Shown: piece by piece, positions 1 to 8,219 of the stretch
Position numbering within the stretch: the first letter of the stretch is position 1
Layout of the letters: every line of letters starts with the position of its first letter
Source: an uncultured Pedosphaera sp.
GTDB lineage: Bacteria > Verrucomicrobiota > Verrucomicrobiia > Limisphaerales > Pedosphaeraceae
DNA: 64,000 bases
Assembly (NCBI GenBank): GCA_903918755.1
Contig: CAIXFN010000082.1
Span: 62,001 to 126,000, forward strand
Reading direction: 5' to 3'
The notes under the pieces: model-generated
The model's input: only the letters and a program-made list of their open reading frames with translations
The model's database searches: none
Told to the model about the DNA's origin: nothing
Position numbers and translations under genes: made by a program

Positions 1-407
1 CGGCTTGAGGCGCTGGCAAACGTTTTCGGCGGCTTGTCGGACATGTCGTTTTCCGCAATGGTCATTATCCCGTCCTCAATTTTGATGATGGCGAAGACTA
101 CTGTGCCGATGGCATTAGTTGATGGGGGCGAACAATCTTTGATCGTGGCGTGCAGCTGCTGTGGGTCGGTGCCCAAAGGTAGCGTAAAGGTCGTCCTATA
201 CCAGCCCACGTTGTTACGATAGTGGAGCGAGTTGCCCGTGATAATGATGGAACATTTGCCTCCCGCCCCTTCGCCTTCCCAAGAGCCTTGGAGAGGCTTT
301 AGTTCTCCAGCGATTGGTGTCGGCGTACTCTGGCAAGCGGTGAACAAGGCCGCTAGTGACAAGGCCAAAGCGCCCGACATGAACTGTCCGTTGGTTGCTT
401 TCTTCAT
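1..407 (-). CDS. Secreted lipoprotein, TIGR03067-like, partial at window edge
   Basis: The minus strand is open from an ATG at 407 to the window edge, so the C-terminus is missing. The N-terminus has a Lys-rich start, a hydrophobic stretch and a lipobox-like LFTAC around residues 22-26, indicating a lipoprotein signal peptide. The mature part begins with LQGSWEGEG, which resembles the opening of the TIGR03067 domain common in Planctomycetes and Verrucomicrobia, a family of unknown role. A second protein of this kind lies at 21329-21799. Membership in TIGR03067 is judged from the motif only. Confidence 0.7.
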   Translation of the reverse strand, partial: MKKATNGQFMSGALALSLAALFTACQSTPTPIAGELKPLQGSWEGEGAGGKCSIIITGNSLHYRNNVGWYRTTFTLPLGTDPQQLHATIKDCSPPSTNAIGTVVFAIIKIEDGIMTIAENDMSDKPPKTFASASS

Positions 408-758
408 GCGGTGTGGAATTTGGCCTGTGTGTGCTGCGGCCTAGCAATAATTGTAATGTATGACATTCATGATAAAGCCAGCCTCCGCGCATCGCAAGGC
501 TGTTCCTGCTTGATCTCAAATTTTCAAAACTTATTGCAGTATGGCGCTGATGTCGGACTGCTGGCTCCCAATTCCAAAGGTCGCAGAGCCGTGTTTGGCG
601 CAACATTGTTGAGGGTGATGGGTTTGTTGATGGCTACCCGGGGTGCGGGCGCGCAACCCGTGCCAACACAGAGCCGTGGGGCACAAGGTTGAGAATGAGG
701 AATGGGGGACGCAATTAAATTCTGTCCCCTTTTGCCGTTCTTCGGCATTTAGAGGTAG
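408..758. other. Intergenic region with REP-like hairpin
   Basis: This 351-base gap separates a leftward lipoprotein gene from the rightward sigma factor gene and must hold both promoters. No convincing ORF is present on either strand. The only distinct structure is the palindrome at 705-729, described separately. A purine-rich AGAGGTAG just before 759 probably serves as the sigma factor's ribosome binding site. Confidence 0.6.
705..733. repeat. REP-like palindrome (GGGGAC...GTCCCC)
   Basis: GGGGAC at 705-710 is the exact inverse of GTCCCC at 724-729, with an AT-rich core between them and a TTTT run after it. Palindromes of this GGGGAC/AATT/GTCCCC style are often dispersed in bacterial genomes and are frequently found near Y1 (IS200-like/RAYT) transposases. 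It could also act as a plus-strand terminator or attenuator, since it sits 30 bases before the sigma factor start. Confidence 0.5.
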
Positions 759-2615
759 ATGCAGGAATGGAATGATGTCGAATTGTTGCGCGAATACGTG
801 GACCGCGGTTCCGGGGAAGCGTTTGCCGCGCTCGTCCGGCGGCACATCGACAAGGTTTACTCGGTGGCGTTGCGCCATTCCCGCAATCCGAATCATGCGG
901 AAGAAATCACGCAGTCTGTCTTCGTTATTTTCGCCACGAAAGCGCGGGTCATCGGTCCCGGGGTGATCCTCGCGGGATGGTTTTACGAAACGGCGCGGCG
1001 CAGCGCGCTGACTTTGCTCAAGAGTGAAATCCGTCGCACCCGACGGGAAGTTGAGGCGCACCAGCAAACCATGATCGAAGCCAATGAAACGGACGCCTGG
1101 GCGCAAATGGCGCCCCTGTTGGATGCGGCCATCGCCCGCCTGAGTGTCAAGGATCGTCACGCGGTAGTTTTGCGATTCTTTGACGGCAAGAGCATGCAGG
1201 ATGTCGGCGCGGCGTTTGGGGCGAGTGAGGAGGCTGCCAAAAAGCGGGTCAATCGCGCGGTGGGAAAGTTGCGCCAGTACTTTTTGCGACGTGGAGTGGT
1301 GCTGTCGACTGCGGTGGTGGGGGCGGTCCTTTCCGCGAACGCCGTGCAGGCCGCCCCGGCGGTTCTGGCAAAATCCGTGGTCGTTGCCGGCCTGGCCGCG
1401 GGCGCAGCTTCGGGCACCACAACTTTGACGATCATTCAGGGAGGGTTGAAATTTATGGCATGGACAAAATTCAAAATGGGCCTGGGCGCGTTCATCGTCG
1501 TCGGGCTTTCGGTAGCGCTCCTGAAGGAACAACAGGCCCGGACGAGATTGGTCCGGGAAAACGCCTCCTTGCGGGATCAATTGGCGGAACGGCAAGGCGA
1601 TGATGCCAGTCGTTCCAGTCGCACTGTTTTGATCAGCAGCCGGCCGCATTTGCCGGCACCGCGAATGATGGCATTGACGCCGCCATCCGCGGGGGCGCCG
1701 GCGGAGGAGCTGCCACCGGGCAGTCTTTACGCCCGGTTGTTGAAAGCGGGGAGTGACGTCCATCTGACGGCGGCGCAAGTGGAGCCTTATCTCCGGGCGA
1801 ATGGGCGCAACGCCGGCAGTCTCCTGGCGGCTTTCCGGGCCACGGGTGAGGCGGCATTGTTGCAGGAAGCGTTGATGAAATATCCAAATGATCCGCAGAT
1901 GGATTTCGCCGCGGCGGTCAACAAGGATCTGCCACCCGAAGAACACCGCAAGTGGCTGGAGGAATTCAAAAAATCAGCGCCGGACAATGCCCTGGCAAAC
2001 CATCTCTCCGCCCTCGACTATTTCGCCGCGGGGCGGACCGATCAAGCCGTGCAGGAACTCATCGCGGCCGCCGGTAAACAGCAGTTCCAGGATTACTCGA
2101 AGGATTTTGTGCAAAATGCCGAGGAAGCCTACCTCGCGGCGGGGTATCCGCCCGCCGACGCCAAAACGCTCGCCACGACCGGACTGGCCCTGCCGCAGCT
2201 CGCGGACCTCCGGCAATTGGGTCGGGAAATGGTCAATTTGGCCGCTTCCTACCGTCAGTCAGGTGATGCTTCCTCGGCCCAGGCAACCCTGCAAATTGCG
2301 GCCAATTTGGGCCAGGGTTATAGCAATGGCGCCAGCGAGCAACTGGTGAGTCAGTTGGTGGGAATGCAAATTGAGACCGCGGCCCTCAAGGGTATGAGTC
2401 CCGACGGCGCTTATGGTGCCAGCGGTTCCACCGTTCAGGATCGGCTGAACCAACTGGAAGCGCAAAGAGCATCGCTGCGTGAACTCACCCGGCAGACGGG
2501 CCCGATCATGGAAAACATGTCTGATCAGGATTGGCTCAGTTTTAACAATCGGCTGATGGTTTTCGGCGAGGCTCCCGCTTTGCAGTGGCTCGCTAATAAA
2601 TACGGGATGAAGTGA
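759..2615 (+). CDS. ECF-type sigma-70 factor fused to a membrane-anchored C-terminal region
   Basis: Residues about 8-85 match sigma-70 region 2 (HAEEITQSVFVIF motif) and about 115-175 match region 4 with its helix-turn-helix (SMQDVGAAFGASEEAAKKRV). Unlike a usual 180-200 residue ECF factor, the protein continues to 618 residues. Two hydrophobic segments follow, near 180-226 and 238-255 (GAFIVVGLSVALL), then a charged coiled-coil-like stretch (about 256-278) and a long Ala/Leu-rich helical region. The expected role is transcription initiation at stress or envelope promoters, with the C-terminus acting as a sensor or tether. This fusion type recurs in Verrucomicrobia. No anti-sigma factor lies next to it, which fits self-contained regulation (inference). 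Confidence 0.85.
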   Translation: MQEWNDVELLREYVDRGSGEAFAALVRRHIDKVYSVALRHSRNPNHAEEITQSVFVIFATKARVIGPGVILAGWFYETARRSALTLLKSEIRRTRREVEAHQQTMIEANETDAWAQMAPLLDAAIARLSVKDRHAVVLRFFDGKSMQDVGAAFGASEEAAKKRVNRAVGKLRQYFLRRGVVLSTAVVGAVLSANAVQAAPAVLAKSVVVAGLAAGAASGTTTLTIIQGGLKFMAWTKFKMGLGAFIVVGLSVALLKEQQARTRLVRENASLRDQLAERQGDDASRSSRTVLISSRPHLPAPRMMALTPPSAGAPAEELPPGSLYARLLKAGSDVHLTAAQVEPYLRANGRNAGSLLAAFRATGEAALLQEALMKYPNDPQMDFAAAVNKDLPPEEHRKWLEEFKKSAPDNALANHLSALDYFAAGRTDQAVQELIAAAGKQQFQDYSKDFVQNAEEAYLAAGYPPADAKTLATTGLALPQLADLRQLGREMVNLAASYRQSGDASSAQATLQIAANLGQGYSNGASEQLVSQLVGMQIETAALKGMSPDGAYGASGSTVQDRLNQLEAQRASLRELTRQTGPIMENMSDQDWLSFNNRLMVFGEAPALQWLANKYGMK

Positions 2616-3059
2616 GGCCGGGAGAGTTAGCTCGCACTTTCAGCGCTTGGGGATTGTGGGTGGGAATTCCCAGGCCGATGGCCTGGGCTGGGGTTGAAGC
2701 GCACCTTTGGTGCTGGGGGAGGGCCGAATGTGAAGGCCCAAGGATCGGGATGACGTTGGTAAAGGGGGATTGCGAAACCGACCAAGCTCCGTCGTTGCGG
2801 CAGGGAAGTGGTTTTAAGCATCCAAAGGGAAACGTCGGGCATCCCGCGCGGGTTATGCCGCCCCGCGGGGGCTTGGGAATGCATTGGGATTGGGGTGCTA
2901 TAAACATGGCGCGCCGATGGCGCTTTGATTGGCCAGCGGTTGGCGAATCGATGCTACAATCGGTATCCGAGACGAGTTTGGCGCAACCTCGTTGTATAGG
3001 TTGCGGGTGGGGCGACAGCCGGGCATAGGATTTGCCAGCGAAGGCGGTCGGTTAAGGCA
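2616..3059. other. Hairpin-rich intergenic region, no credible gene
   Basis: This 444-base gap lies between two convergent genes. Open frames here look like random high-GC translation with no domain. It is packed with short perfect inverted repeats. These include an 8-bp stem with GAT loop at 2669-2687, a 5-bp stem with TTT loop at 2701-2713, GCGCC-GAT-GGCGC near 2912-2924, and the palindromes CCCGCGCGGG and CCCCGCGGGG near 2838-2870. The density suggests a dispersed non-coding repeat element or terminators rather than a gene. Confidence 0.55.
2669..2687. repeat. Perfect 8-bp hairpin with GAT loop
   Basis: CCCAGGCC at 2669-2676 pairs exactly with GGCCTGGG at 2680-2687 around a GAT loop. A second stem with the same GAT loop (GCGCC/GGCGC) occurs about 240 bases downstream in the same gap, suggesting related copies of one element. 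There is no T-tract, so a simple terminator is less likely. Confidence 0.6.
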
Positions 3060-3398
3060 CTACTTGGCGGTCGCGGCGGGTGGGTTTTCGCGGCCATAGT
3101 TTTGGACGAAGTAATCGACCAGGGCCGGGATATCGTTCGTGGCGATGGGGGCGCGGTATTTTTGCTGCATTTTGACTACTTCGGCCTGCCAGACGGAGCG
3201 GGGGAAGCGCGGTTGGGTGCTGATGTAGTCCGCAGAGTGGCACAGGACGCAATTGCCCATGGCGAGTTCCGAGCCCGGGGCCGTTTTCAATTGGGCGGTT
3301 TCCACGGGCAGGGTGAAATTCAGGTCGGCGGCGGAAACCAGCAGCGCGAGGGAGAGGAAGGCGGTTCCCATCAACGAGAATTGAAAAATTGGTTTCAT
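3060..3398 (-). CDS. sorB: Monoheme cytochrome c, SorB-like subunit
   Basis: A 112-residue protein with an N-terminal signal peptide (hydrophobic residues 5-23, AAD cleavage region) and one heme site CVLCH at about 50-54, placing it in the periplasm. It starts 6 bases after the stop of the sulfite-oxidase-like gene, so the two are almost certainly one operon. In SorAB enzymes the small cytochrome subunit takes electrons from the molybdenum subunit and passes them to downstream cytochromes. The length and the short C-terminal region after the heme fit SorB. Substrate specificity cannot be fixed from sequence. Confidence 0.78.
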   Translation of the reverse strand: MKPIFQFSLMGTAFLSLALLVSAADLNFTLPVETAQLKTAPGSELAMGNCVLCHSADYISTQPRFPRSVWQAEVVKMQQKYRAPIATNDIPALVDYFVQNYGRENPPAATAK

Positions 3399-3404
3399 GG
3401 CGAC

Positions 3405-4646
3405 TCAGACGGCGGTGACGCGGACGGTTTCGACGACGTTGCGCAGGTACCCGGAAGGATTCCAGAGCGGCTCCAGCGGCTGCGATTGACCGAGACGGTT
3501 GGTGGCTTTCACTTTGAGTTCCAGTTTGCCGGCGACTGCCGGAGTGAAGGGTAACGTCCATTCCCGGAACGAATATTTGCCCAAATCCTGGCCCAACCGG
3601 GCCGAGCGCCAGGTTTCCCCGCCGTCTGCCGAAACCACGACTTCGCGCATGCCATAGCCCCCGTCGAACGCGATGCCCCGGAGCGTCAGGGGAACGCCGA
3701 CCTTGACCTGCGCCCCGTCCGCCAGGCTGGTGAGAAAGGAGCGCACATTGTAACGGTTGATCGGGATGGTTTGCTTGGCGGTTGTTCCGGGTTCGGTGAA
3801 ACCACAACCGTTATCCGGAATCCGGTAGGCCGGGCTCATCCAATAGCCGGAGAAAGCCTCATTCAAAACCGTGATTTCATTGAGGTGCTTGACCCAGTAG
3901 GTGCCGTAGTGTCCGGGGACAACCAACCGCAGGGGGTAGCCGTTGAGCCAAGGCAGGTCCTCGCCGTTCATGGAGTAGGCCAACATGACCTCGCCATCCA
4001 GCGCCTGGTCGATTTCCAGAGATTTGACAAAATCGGGGGTTTCCGGCACCACGGGGCGATCCATGCCGTTGAAAGTCGCCTGCCGGACTCCAGCCGGCAG
4101 GCCGCAGGCCTGGAGTACGTCGGAGAGGCGGACGCCGCGCCAGCGGGCGTTGCCCATGGCACCATTTCCCAGTTGGCCGCCGGGCATTCGGGGTTGGGAG
4201 AATCCGCGACTGTTGCCGGAGCATTGATTCACCGCCACCAATTCGACCGGTTCGAAGCGGGATTTCAAATCCGCCACGGTAAATTCCTGAGGATTTTTGA
4301 CCTGACCTTTGACTTGCAGCCGGAATTTTTCCAATTCCGCCGCCGGCGGGGGAGCCAGAGCGAGGTGGTATCGGACAAAAAAGGCGTCGTTGGGAGTGAT
4401 GACACTTTCGTTGAAAACAGAGAAGGGGGTCTCCAACTGGGGTGGCCGGGTGGTGTGGCGGATCAGCGGCCGTTTCTGCGGGTACTTGACGAGCGGTCGT
4501 TCGCCGTTCTCGAAGGGCAGGGTGACGGTATCATCCGCCAGCACAGGAGCCTGGCCGAGCACGGCAGCGGCGCCGAGCAAACCCGAGGCTTGGAGGAAGC
4601 GGCGACGATTGAAAGAAGGCTCAGGGGCACGGGAGGATTTGTGCAT
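3405..4646 (-). CDS. sorA: Sulfite-oxidase-family molybdopterin oxidoreductase (SorA-like)
   Basis: 413 residues from the ATG at 4646. This start is chosen because a twin-arginine signal follows at once (RRRFLQASG), whereas an in-frame extension to 4748 would bury it. The molybdenum-ligand Cys lies in VNQCSGNSRG (about residue 142), followed by the Moco-binding GNARWRGVRLSDVL segment. The C-terminal third matches the Mo-co dimerisation (Ig-like) domain (VVVSADGGETWR). It is predicted to oxidise sulfite or a related substrate in the periplasm after Tat export. It is paired with the SorB-like cytochrome 6 bases downstream. Some members of this family act on other substrates, so sulfite is probable but not proved. 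Confidence 0.85.
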   Translation of the reverse strand: MHKSSRAPEPSFNRRRFLQASGLLGAAAVLGQAPVLADDTVTLPFENGERPLVKYPQKRPLIRHTTRPPQLETPFSVFNESVITPNDAFFVRYHLALAPPPAAELEKFRLQVKGQVKNPQEFTVADLKSRFEPVELVAVNQCSGNSRGFSQPRMPGGQLGNGAMGNARWRGVRLSDVLQACGLPAGVRQATFNGMDRPVVPETPDFVKSLEIDQALDGEVMLAYSMNGEDLPWLNGYPLRLVVPGHYGTYWVKHLNEITVLNEAFSGYWMSPAYRIPDNGCGFTEPGTTAKQTIPINRYNVRSFLTSLADGAQVKVGVPLTLRGIAFDGGYGMREVVVSADGGETWRSARLGQDLGKYSFREWTLPFTPAVAGKLELKVKATNRLGQSQPLEPLWNPSGYLRNVVETVRVTAV

Positions 4647-4717
4647 AACGGAAATTTGGGCCCGGTGGGTGACGAGTGAAAGGCGGATGGTTCCCGGTAG
4701 GTGGGCTGTCTCCCCAA

Positions 4718-5596
4718 CTATTTCACGAAACCTTGGATTTTCAGCCAACTGGAGCAGGCTTTGGTCCAGGGATGGTATTTGGCGGGATCCGAGTCCCGGC
4801 TGCCAAGACCGATACCATGCGGGCCGGATTGATAAATATGGAGATCGAAGGGCACTCCGGCCTGGCGGAGGGCGCGGGCGAAATCGATGCTATTTTCCAC
4901 CGGGACGGCGCCATCATCGGCGGTGTGAAACAAAAAGCAGGGCGGGGTGGACTTGGTGATTTGCAGTTCATTGGACAAAAGTTTGATCAGCTCGGGGGAG
5001 GGACTATCGCCCAATAGATTTCGGCGCGAACCCGTATGGGTTTTTTCTCCCATGGTAATGACTGGATAACAGAGGATGCCGAGATCCGGACGGGAACTTT
5101 GGCGTTCCACCAGATCCGTGGACTCGGGATTCCCGGAGTCGAAGTGGGTGACCAAAGTCGAAGCAAGATGGCCCCCCGCGGAGGAGCCCATGATGCCGAC
5201 GCGGTGGGTATCAATTTTCCATTCCCCCGCCCGGGCGCGCACCAAACGGACGGCCCGGGCCGCGTCCTGCAACATGACAGGATGCCGGTAACCGGCGGAG
5301 CCGAGACGGTATTTGAGCACGAATCCCGCCACCCCTTGCTCATTGAGCCACAGCGCATAAGACTTGCCTTCGTGGTCCGCGAGACCGCCGTAGCCGCCGC
5401 CGGGACAAATGACCATGGCGGCACCCGTGGCTTTGCCCGGATCGGGAAGGAACACGGTCAGGGTGGGAATGTCGCGATCCGCAGTTCCCAAAGCTCCGGG
5501 GGCACCGTCCGGCCAAAGCGGAAAGGTGTTGGTCGTTTGGGCGCTCACGGTCGAGAGCCAACACAGCCAAGCCAGCAGCGGAAGGAATCGTTTCAT
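4718..5596 (-). CDS. Secreted alpha/beta-hydrolase, acetyl esterase/lipase type
   Basis: 292 residues from the ATG at 5596, which opens a clear signal peptide (MKRFLPLLAWLCWLSTVSAQ). The oxyanion region is CPGGGYGGLADHEG, the nucleophile elbow is GIMGSSAGGHLAS, the acid is in HTADDGAVPVENS, and the catalytic His is in SGPHGIGLG. This order is that of the BD-FAE/Axe-like esterases that remove acetyl or feruloyl groups from plant polysaccharides. It ends 71 bases before the SorA-like gene on the same strand, but the function is unrelated, so co-transcription would be incidental. Confidence 0.82.
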   Translation of the reverse strand: MKRFLPLLAWLCWLSTVSAQTTNTFPLWPDGAPGALGTADRDIPTLTVFLPDPGKATGAAMVICPGGGYGGLADHEGKSYALWLNEQGVAGFVLKYRLGSAGYRHPVMLQDAARAVRLVRARAGEWKIDTHRVGIMGSSAGGHLASTLVTHFDSGNPESTDLVERQSSRPDLGILCYPVITMGEKTHTGSRRNLLGDSPSPELIKLLSNELQITKSTPPCFLFHTADDGAVPVENSIDFARALRQAGVPFDLHIYQSGPHGIGLGSRDSDPAKYHPWTKACSSWLKIQGFVK

Positions 5597-5678
5597 AATG
5601 TTGGTGGAGTTAAGTATAGGTTTAGCGGGGTGTATTGCCAGCGAATTGATCGTCGCTTTTGCGGTTCGCAATTGCCCG

Positions 5679-6875
5679 TTATTTGGTCACCGGACTGAGC
5701 GTGATTTCTTCAATGTCCATAATGGCGCCGGCCTTTTTCTTCAACGGTTTGATGCTGACGGAATAATCACCCGGAGCCGCAAAATGGGCGACGCCCAGAT
5801 CGAGGATGGTGTGGGTGTGATAATCGCCGGTGTCGGGGACGAGGAAGGTCCGGGTCTGGCCATTGAGCAGGAAAGCGATTTCGCTGCCGCCCTGGCCCTT
5901 GCCGCAGCCCAGGTTGATCCGGGCGTTATAGTCACCCGGTTGGTTGATCGTAAATTGCCATTCCGCCCAGTCTTTGGCATTCCCCCAGTAGCCGAGGCAG
6001 TTCTTGTTGGTGGCCGGCTCGAAGCGCATGGTGACACTGTGGGTGATGGCGTTGCTGGCGTGCAGCGCGAGTGGGGCTTGGCCGGACTGGATGATGGGGC
6101 CGTTTTCCGGGGCGGGGTGCAGGCTGATGGCTTTGATGTTCATGACGCGATCACCGGCAAGTTTCGCGCAGGAGACTTTGAGGGAGATGGGTTGCTCCTT
6201 GGGAATGTATATCCGGCCGACCGGCACGGTGACATAGCGGTTCCAACTGCCCGTAACGGGGCGAGTCACCGGGAAGGATTTGCCGGCCACCTCAACCATC
6301 AAGGTCGTTCCTTCGCCAGCTTCCGCGGCGCAGGTGAGGGAGATGTCATACATACCCCAGCGGGTGGGTTTGTAATCCCATTGCACGGAGTCGGCGGCTT
6401 TCAACCAGCCACCGATGTGTTCATCACCCGGAGCAGACTCCAGCCGGGCGTCGCTGCCGAGGATGTGCGCATCCCGCGCCAACAGGGTGATGCGGCCGCC
6501 CGGCAATTGACCGGATTTCTCGGTGGTTTCGACCTCCACGGAAATGGGGAAGGCAAGTTTGGTCTTCGCCGGCAGTTCCAGTTGCGCCGGACCAGTGGAG
6601 GAAGCCACCGTCCAATCCAGGGGCGAGCGTTTTCCATGGTACAGGGTAAAGGCGTCGGTGACTTCGGGAGGGCTGGGCGGGAGCGGCACCTTGCCGCCAT
6701 CCCGTTGCAACACCTCGCGCAACAAGTTCCCCGGCGGGGTCGAATCGGGAATCGCGTGCCAACCCGAAATTGCCGGATTCGTTTGGGCGGTGAGGGCGGC
6801 AGGGAAAATGAGAGGGGCGGCCAAAGCCAGGAACAACGCGAAACGAGGCAAGGGGCGAAGCGGGTTTTTCGGCAT
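5679..6875 (-). CDS. Secreted protein with tandem CBM-like beta-sandwich domains
   Basis: 398 residues with a signal peptide (hydrophobic 12-30, ending ALTAQ). Two stretches look like carbohydrate-binding beta-sandwiches of the type found in alpha-L-fucosidases. The first is about 145-270 (VQWDYKPTRWGMYDISL...NRYVTVPVGRIYI) and the second about 290-395 (WAEWQFTINQPGDYNARINLGCG, then a Gly-rich loop and IMDIEEITLSP). No catalytic residues can be recognised. It lies upstream of the secreted esterase on the same strand, 82 bases apart, so the pair may be expressed together for glycan handling. The domain assignment is by pattern only. Confidence 0.6.
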   Translation of the reverse strand: MPKNPLRPLPRFALFLALAAPLIFPAALTAQTNPAISGWHAIPDSTPPGNLLREVLQRDGGKVPLPPSPPEVTDAFTLYHGKRSPLDWTVASSTGPAQLELPAKTKLAFPISVEVETTEKSGQLPGGRITLLARDAHILGSDARLESAPGDEHIGGWLKAADSVQWDYKPTRWGMYDISLTCAAEAGEGTTLMVEVAGKSFPVTRPVTGSWNRYVTVPVGRIYIPKEQPISLKVSCAKLAGDRVMNIKAISLHPAPENGPIIQSGQAPLALHASNAITHSVTMRFEPATNKNCLGYWGNAKDWAEWQFTINQPGDYNARINLGCGKGQGGSEIAFLLNGQTRTFLVPDTGDYHTHTILDLGVAHFAAPGDYSVSIKPLKKKAGAIMDIEEITLSPVTK

Positions 6876-6994
6876 AGTTTTGTGGGGGGATTAAACTCCT
6901 CCGTAGCGTCCGGCTCAAGGAGGAAGAATGGAGCGGGAATTCAATTTCCAGGGGCGGATGCAAAGGGATGCGGATCGGCGGGGCGGCAGTCGAA

Positions 6995-7025
6995 TAAAAA
7001 ACGCGCCGCGGGAGCCGCGGCGCGT
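6995..7025 (-). terminator. Rho-independent terminator
   Basis: ACGCGCCGCGG at 7001-7011 pairs perfectly with CCGCGGCGCGT at 7015-7025. On the minus strand the stem is followed by a run of T (6995-7000). It lies about 110 bases past the stop of the small cytochrome gene at 7135, which it should terminate. Confidence 0.8.
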
Positions 7026-7134
7026 TCATGGAGAATTGAAATCACCTACTGGAGGGCCAGATTTTTCCGGGCGGTAACCGGACGACTCAGCCCAGCCATT
7101 GACCGTAAATCAGGACGCCTCAGTCAGTCGCAAA

Positions 7135-7530
7135 TCAGTCGGGCTTGTGCAGGCTGTGGCAGGCTTTGCAGTCCACGGCGGCTTTGTATTTGGCGGCGGC
7201 TTCCGGCCCACCCTTTTCCAAACCCTGCGCGGCGGCATACAGCTTGGTGGTCTTTTCCTTCCAGCTGGCTTCGTCACCCTTCGGGGCTTTGGCCAGGGTC
7301 ATTTCCTTGTAGCCGGCGATGAGCTTCTTGAGTTCTTCGGGGGTGGCTTTGCCATCCAGCGCCTTTTTGCAGATCGGATCCACGCCCTTGGGGGCTTTGT
7401 GGTAGGCCTTCATGAAGGCTTTCATGGAGTCTTCCTTGTCGTCGGCCGCTTGCAAATGCAGGGCCAGGACGGAGACGGCGAGGAGGCTGGCGACGCCGGT
7501 GATGAGTTTCATGCGATTGCTTTTCTTCAT
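7135..7530 (-). CDS. Small c-type cytochrome with C-terminal heme site
   Basis: 131 residues from the ATG at 7530 (another in-frame ATG at 7512 gives the same signal peptide). The signal peptide ends near LHLQAAD. The rest is Lys/Ala-rich and helical, with a single CKACH heme motif only 10 residues from the C-terminus. A C-terminal heme site on a four-helix protein is the layout of class II cytochromes (cytochrome c' and cytochrome c-556). It is probably a periplasmic electron carrier. It stands alone with its own terminator. No redox partner is adjacent. Confidence 0.7.
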   Translation of the reverse strand: MKKSNRMKLITGVASLLAVSVLALHLQAADDKEDSMKAFMKAYHKAPKGVDPICKKALDGKATPEELKKLIAGYKEMTLAKAPKGDEASWKEKTTKLYAAAQGLEKGGPEAAAKYKAAVDCKACHSLHKPD

Positions 7531-7726
7531 GCTTTTCGATGGTTTTGTTTTTTCGGGCAAGCGCAGAAACTAGTGAGGTGTCCCGGCGTCGTCAATGGGA
7601 AACCAAGAAATTCCGGGCCGCACAGCAAAGCGCGCTCCGAAACCGGGACGGGCGATTCGTACTTGTGGGGGTAAGCCATCGACCAATGGCAATTGACTTC
7701 ACAGCAATTTATGCAAAGCTTTTGGC

Positions 7727-8107
7727 GTGTTTCGTCGGCTCGATAAAATTGTCACGCTGGCCGCCCTGGTGGGTACACTGGGAGTTCATTGGGCCGTGCT
7801 GCAGTCCATCGCGTGGTCCGCGATGCTGGCGGACAATTGGCATTCCGGCTCGCTGCGGACTGCCGTGGTAAGGACCTTTGACGGGCAACATCCCTGCGGT
7901 CTCTGCAAGGGCATTGCTGAGGGCAAACGTTCCGAGCAACGGAAGGAATTCAAGGAGGAATTGCCCAAACTGGAATTTCCCCCATTGGCAGTGGAAACGG
8001 TCTTGATTCCTCCAGCCCGGTTGCCGGTGCTGATTTCCTCCCAAACCCTTCCCGATACCGCCGCCCCGGCACCGCCCACTCCGCCGCCCCGTCTTTTTCC
8101 CGCCTGA
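7727..8107 (+). CDS. Small membrane protein with HPCxLC motif, Pro-rich tail
   Basis: 126 residues. A hydrophobic segment (about 8-35) is followed by HPCGLCKGI near residue 55, a charged stretch, and a proline-rich C-terminus (APAPPTPPPRLFP). The paired cysteines with a neighbouring His resemble the short Cys-bearing proteins (DUF2946-like) often encoded beside copper-handling genes. The next gene is an outer-membrane barrel whose mature start is also Cys-rich (ACACGC). The family assignment is uncertain. The start has no strong ribosome binding site. Confidence 0.55.
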   Translation: MFRRLDKIVTLAALVGTLGVHWAVLQSIAWSAMLADNWHSGSLRTAVVRTFDGQHPCGLCKGIAEGKRSEQRKEFKEELPKLEFPPLAVETVLIPPARLPVLISSQTLPDTAAPAPPTPPPRLFPA

Positions 8108-8219
8108 TTAAGACTTGGTGTGGTAGCCCGCTTCTGCGAAGCCGGGCCAAAATGTCCCCTGATTTTTAAATGGATGATCCGCGACGCGGATCGCCAGTCC
8201 CTTGAATAATAGTCTGCTT

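Noticed and set aside
531-1946. Minus-strand 471-codon ORF
   Set aside because: Antisense of the sigma factor gene; Arg/His-rich composition without a domain.
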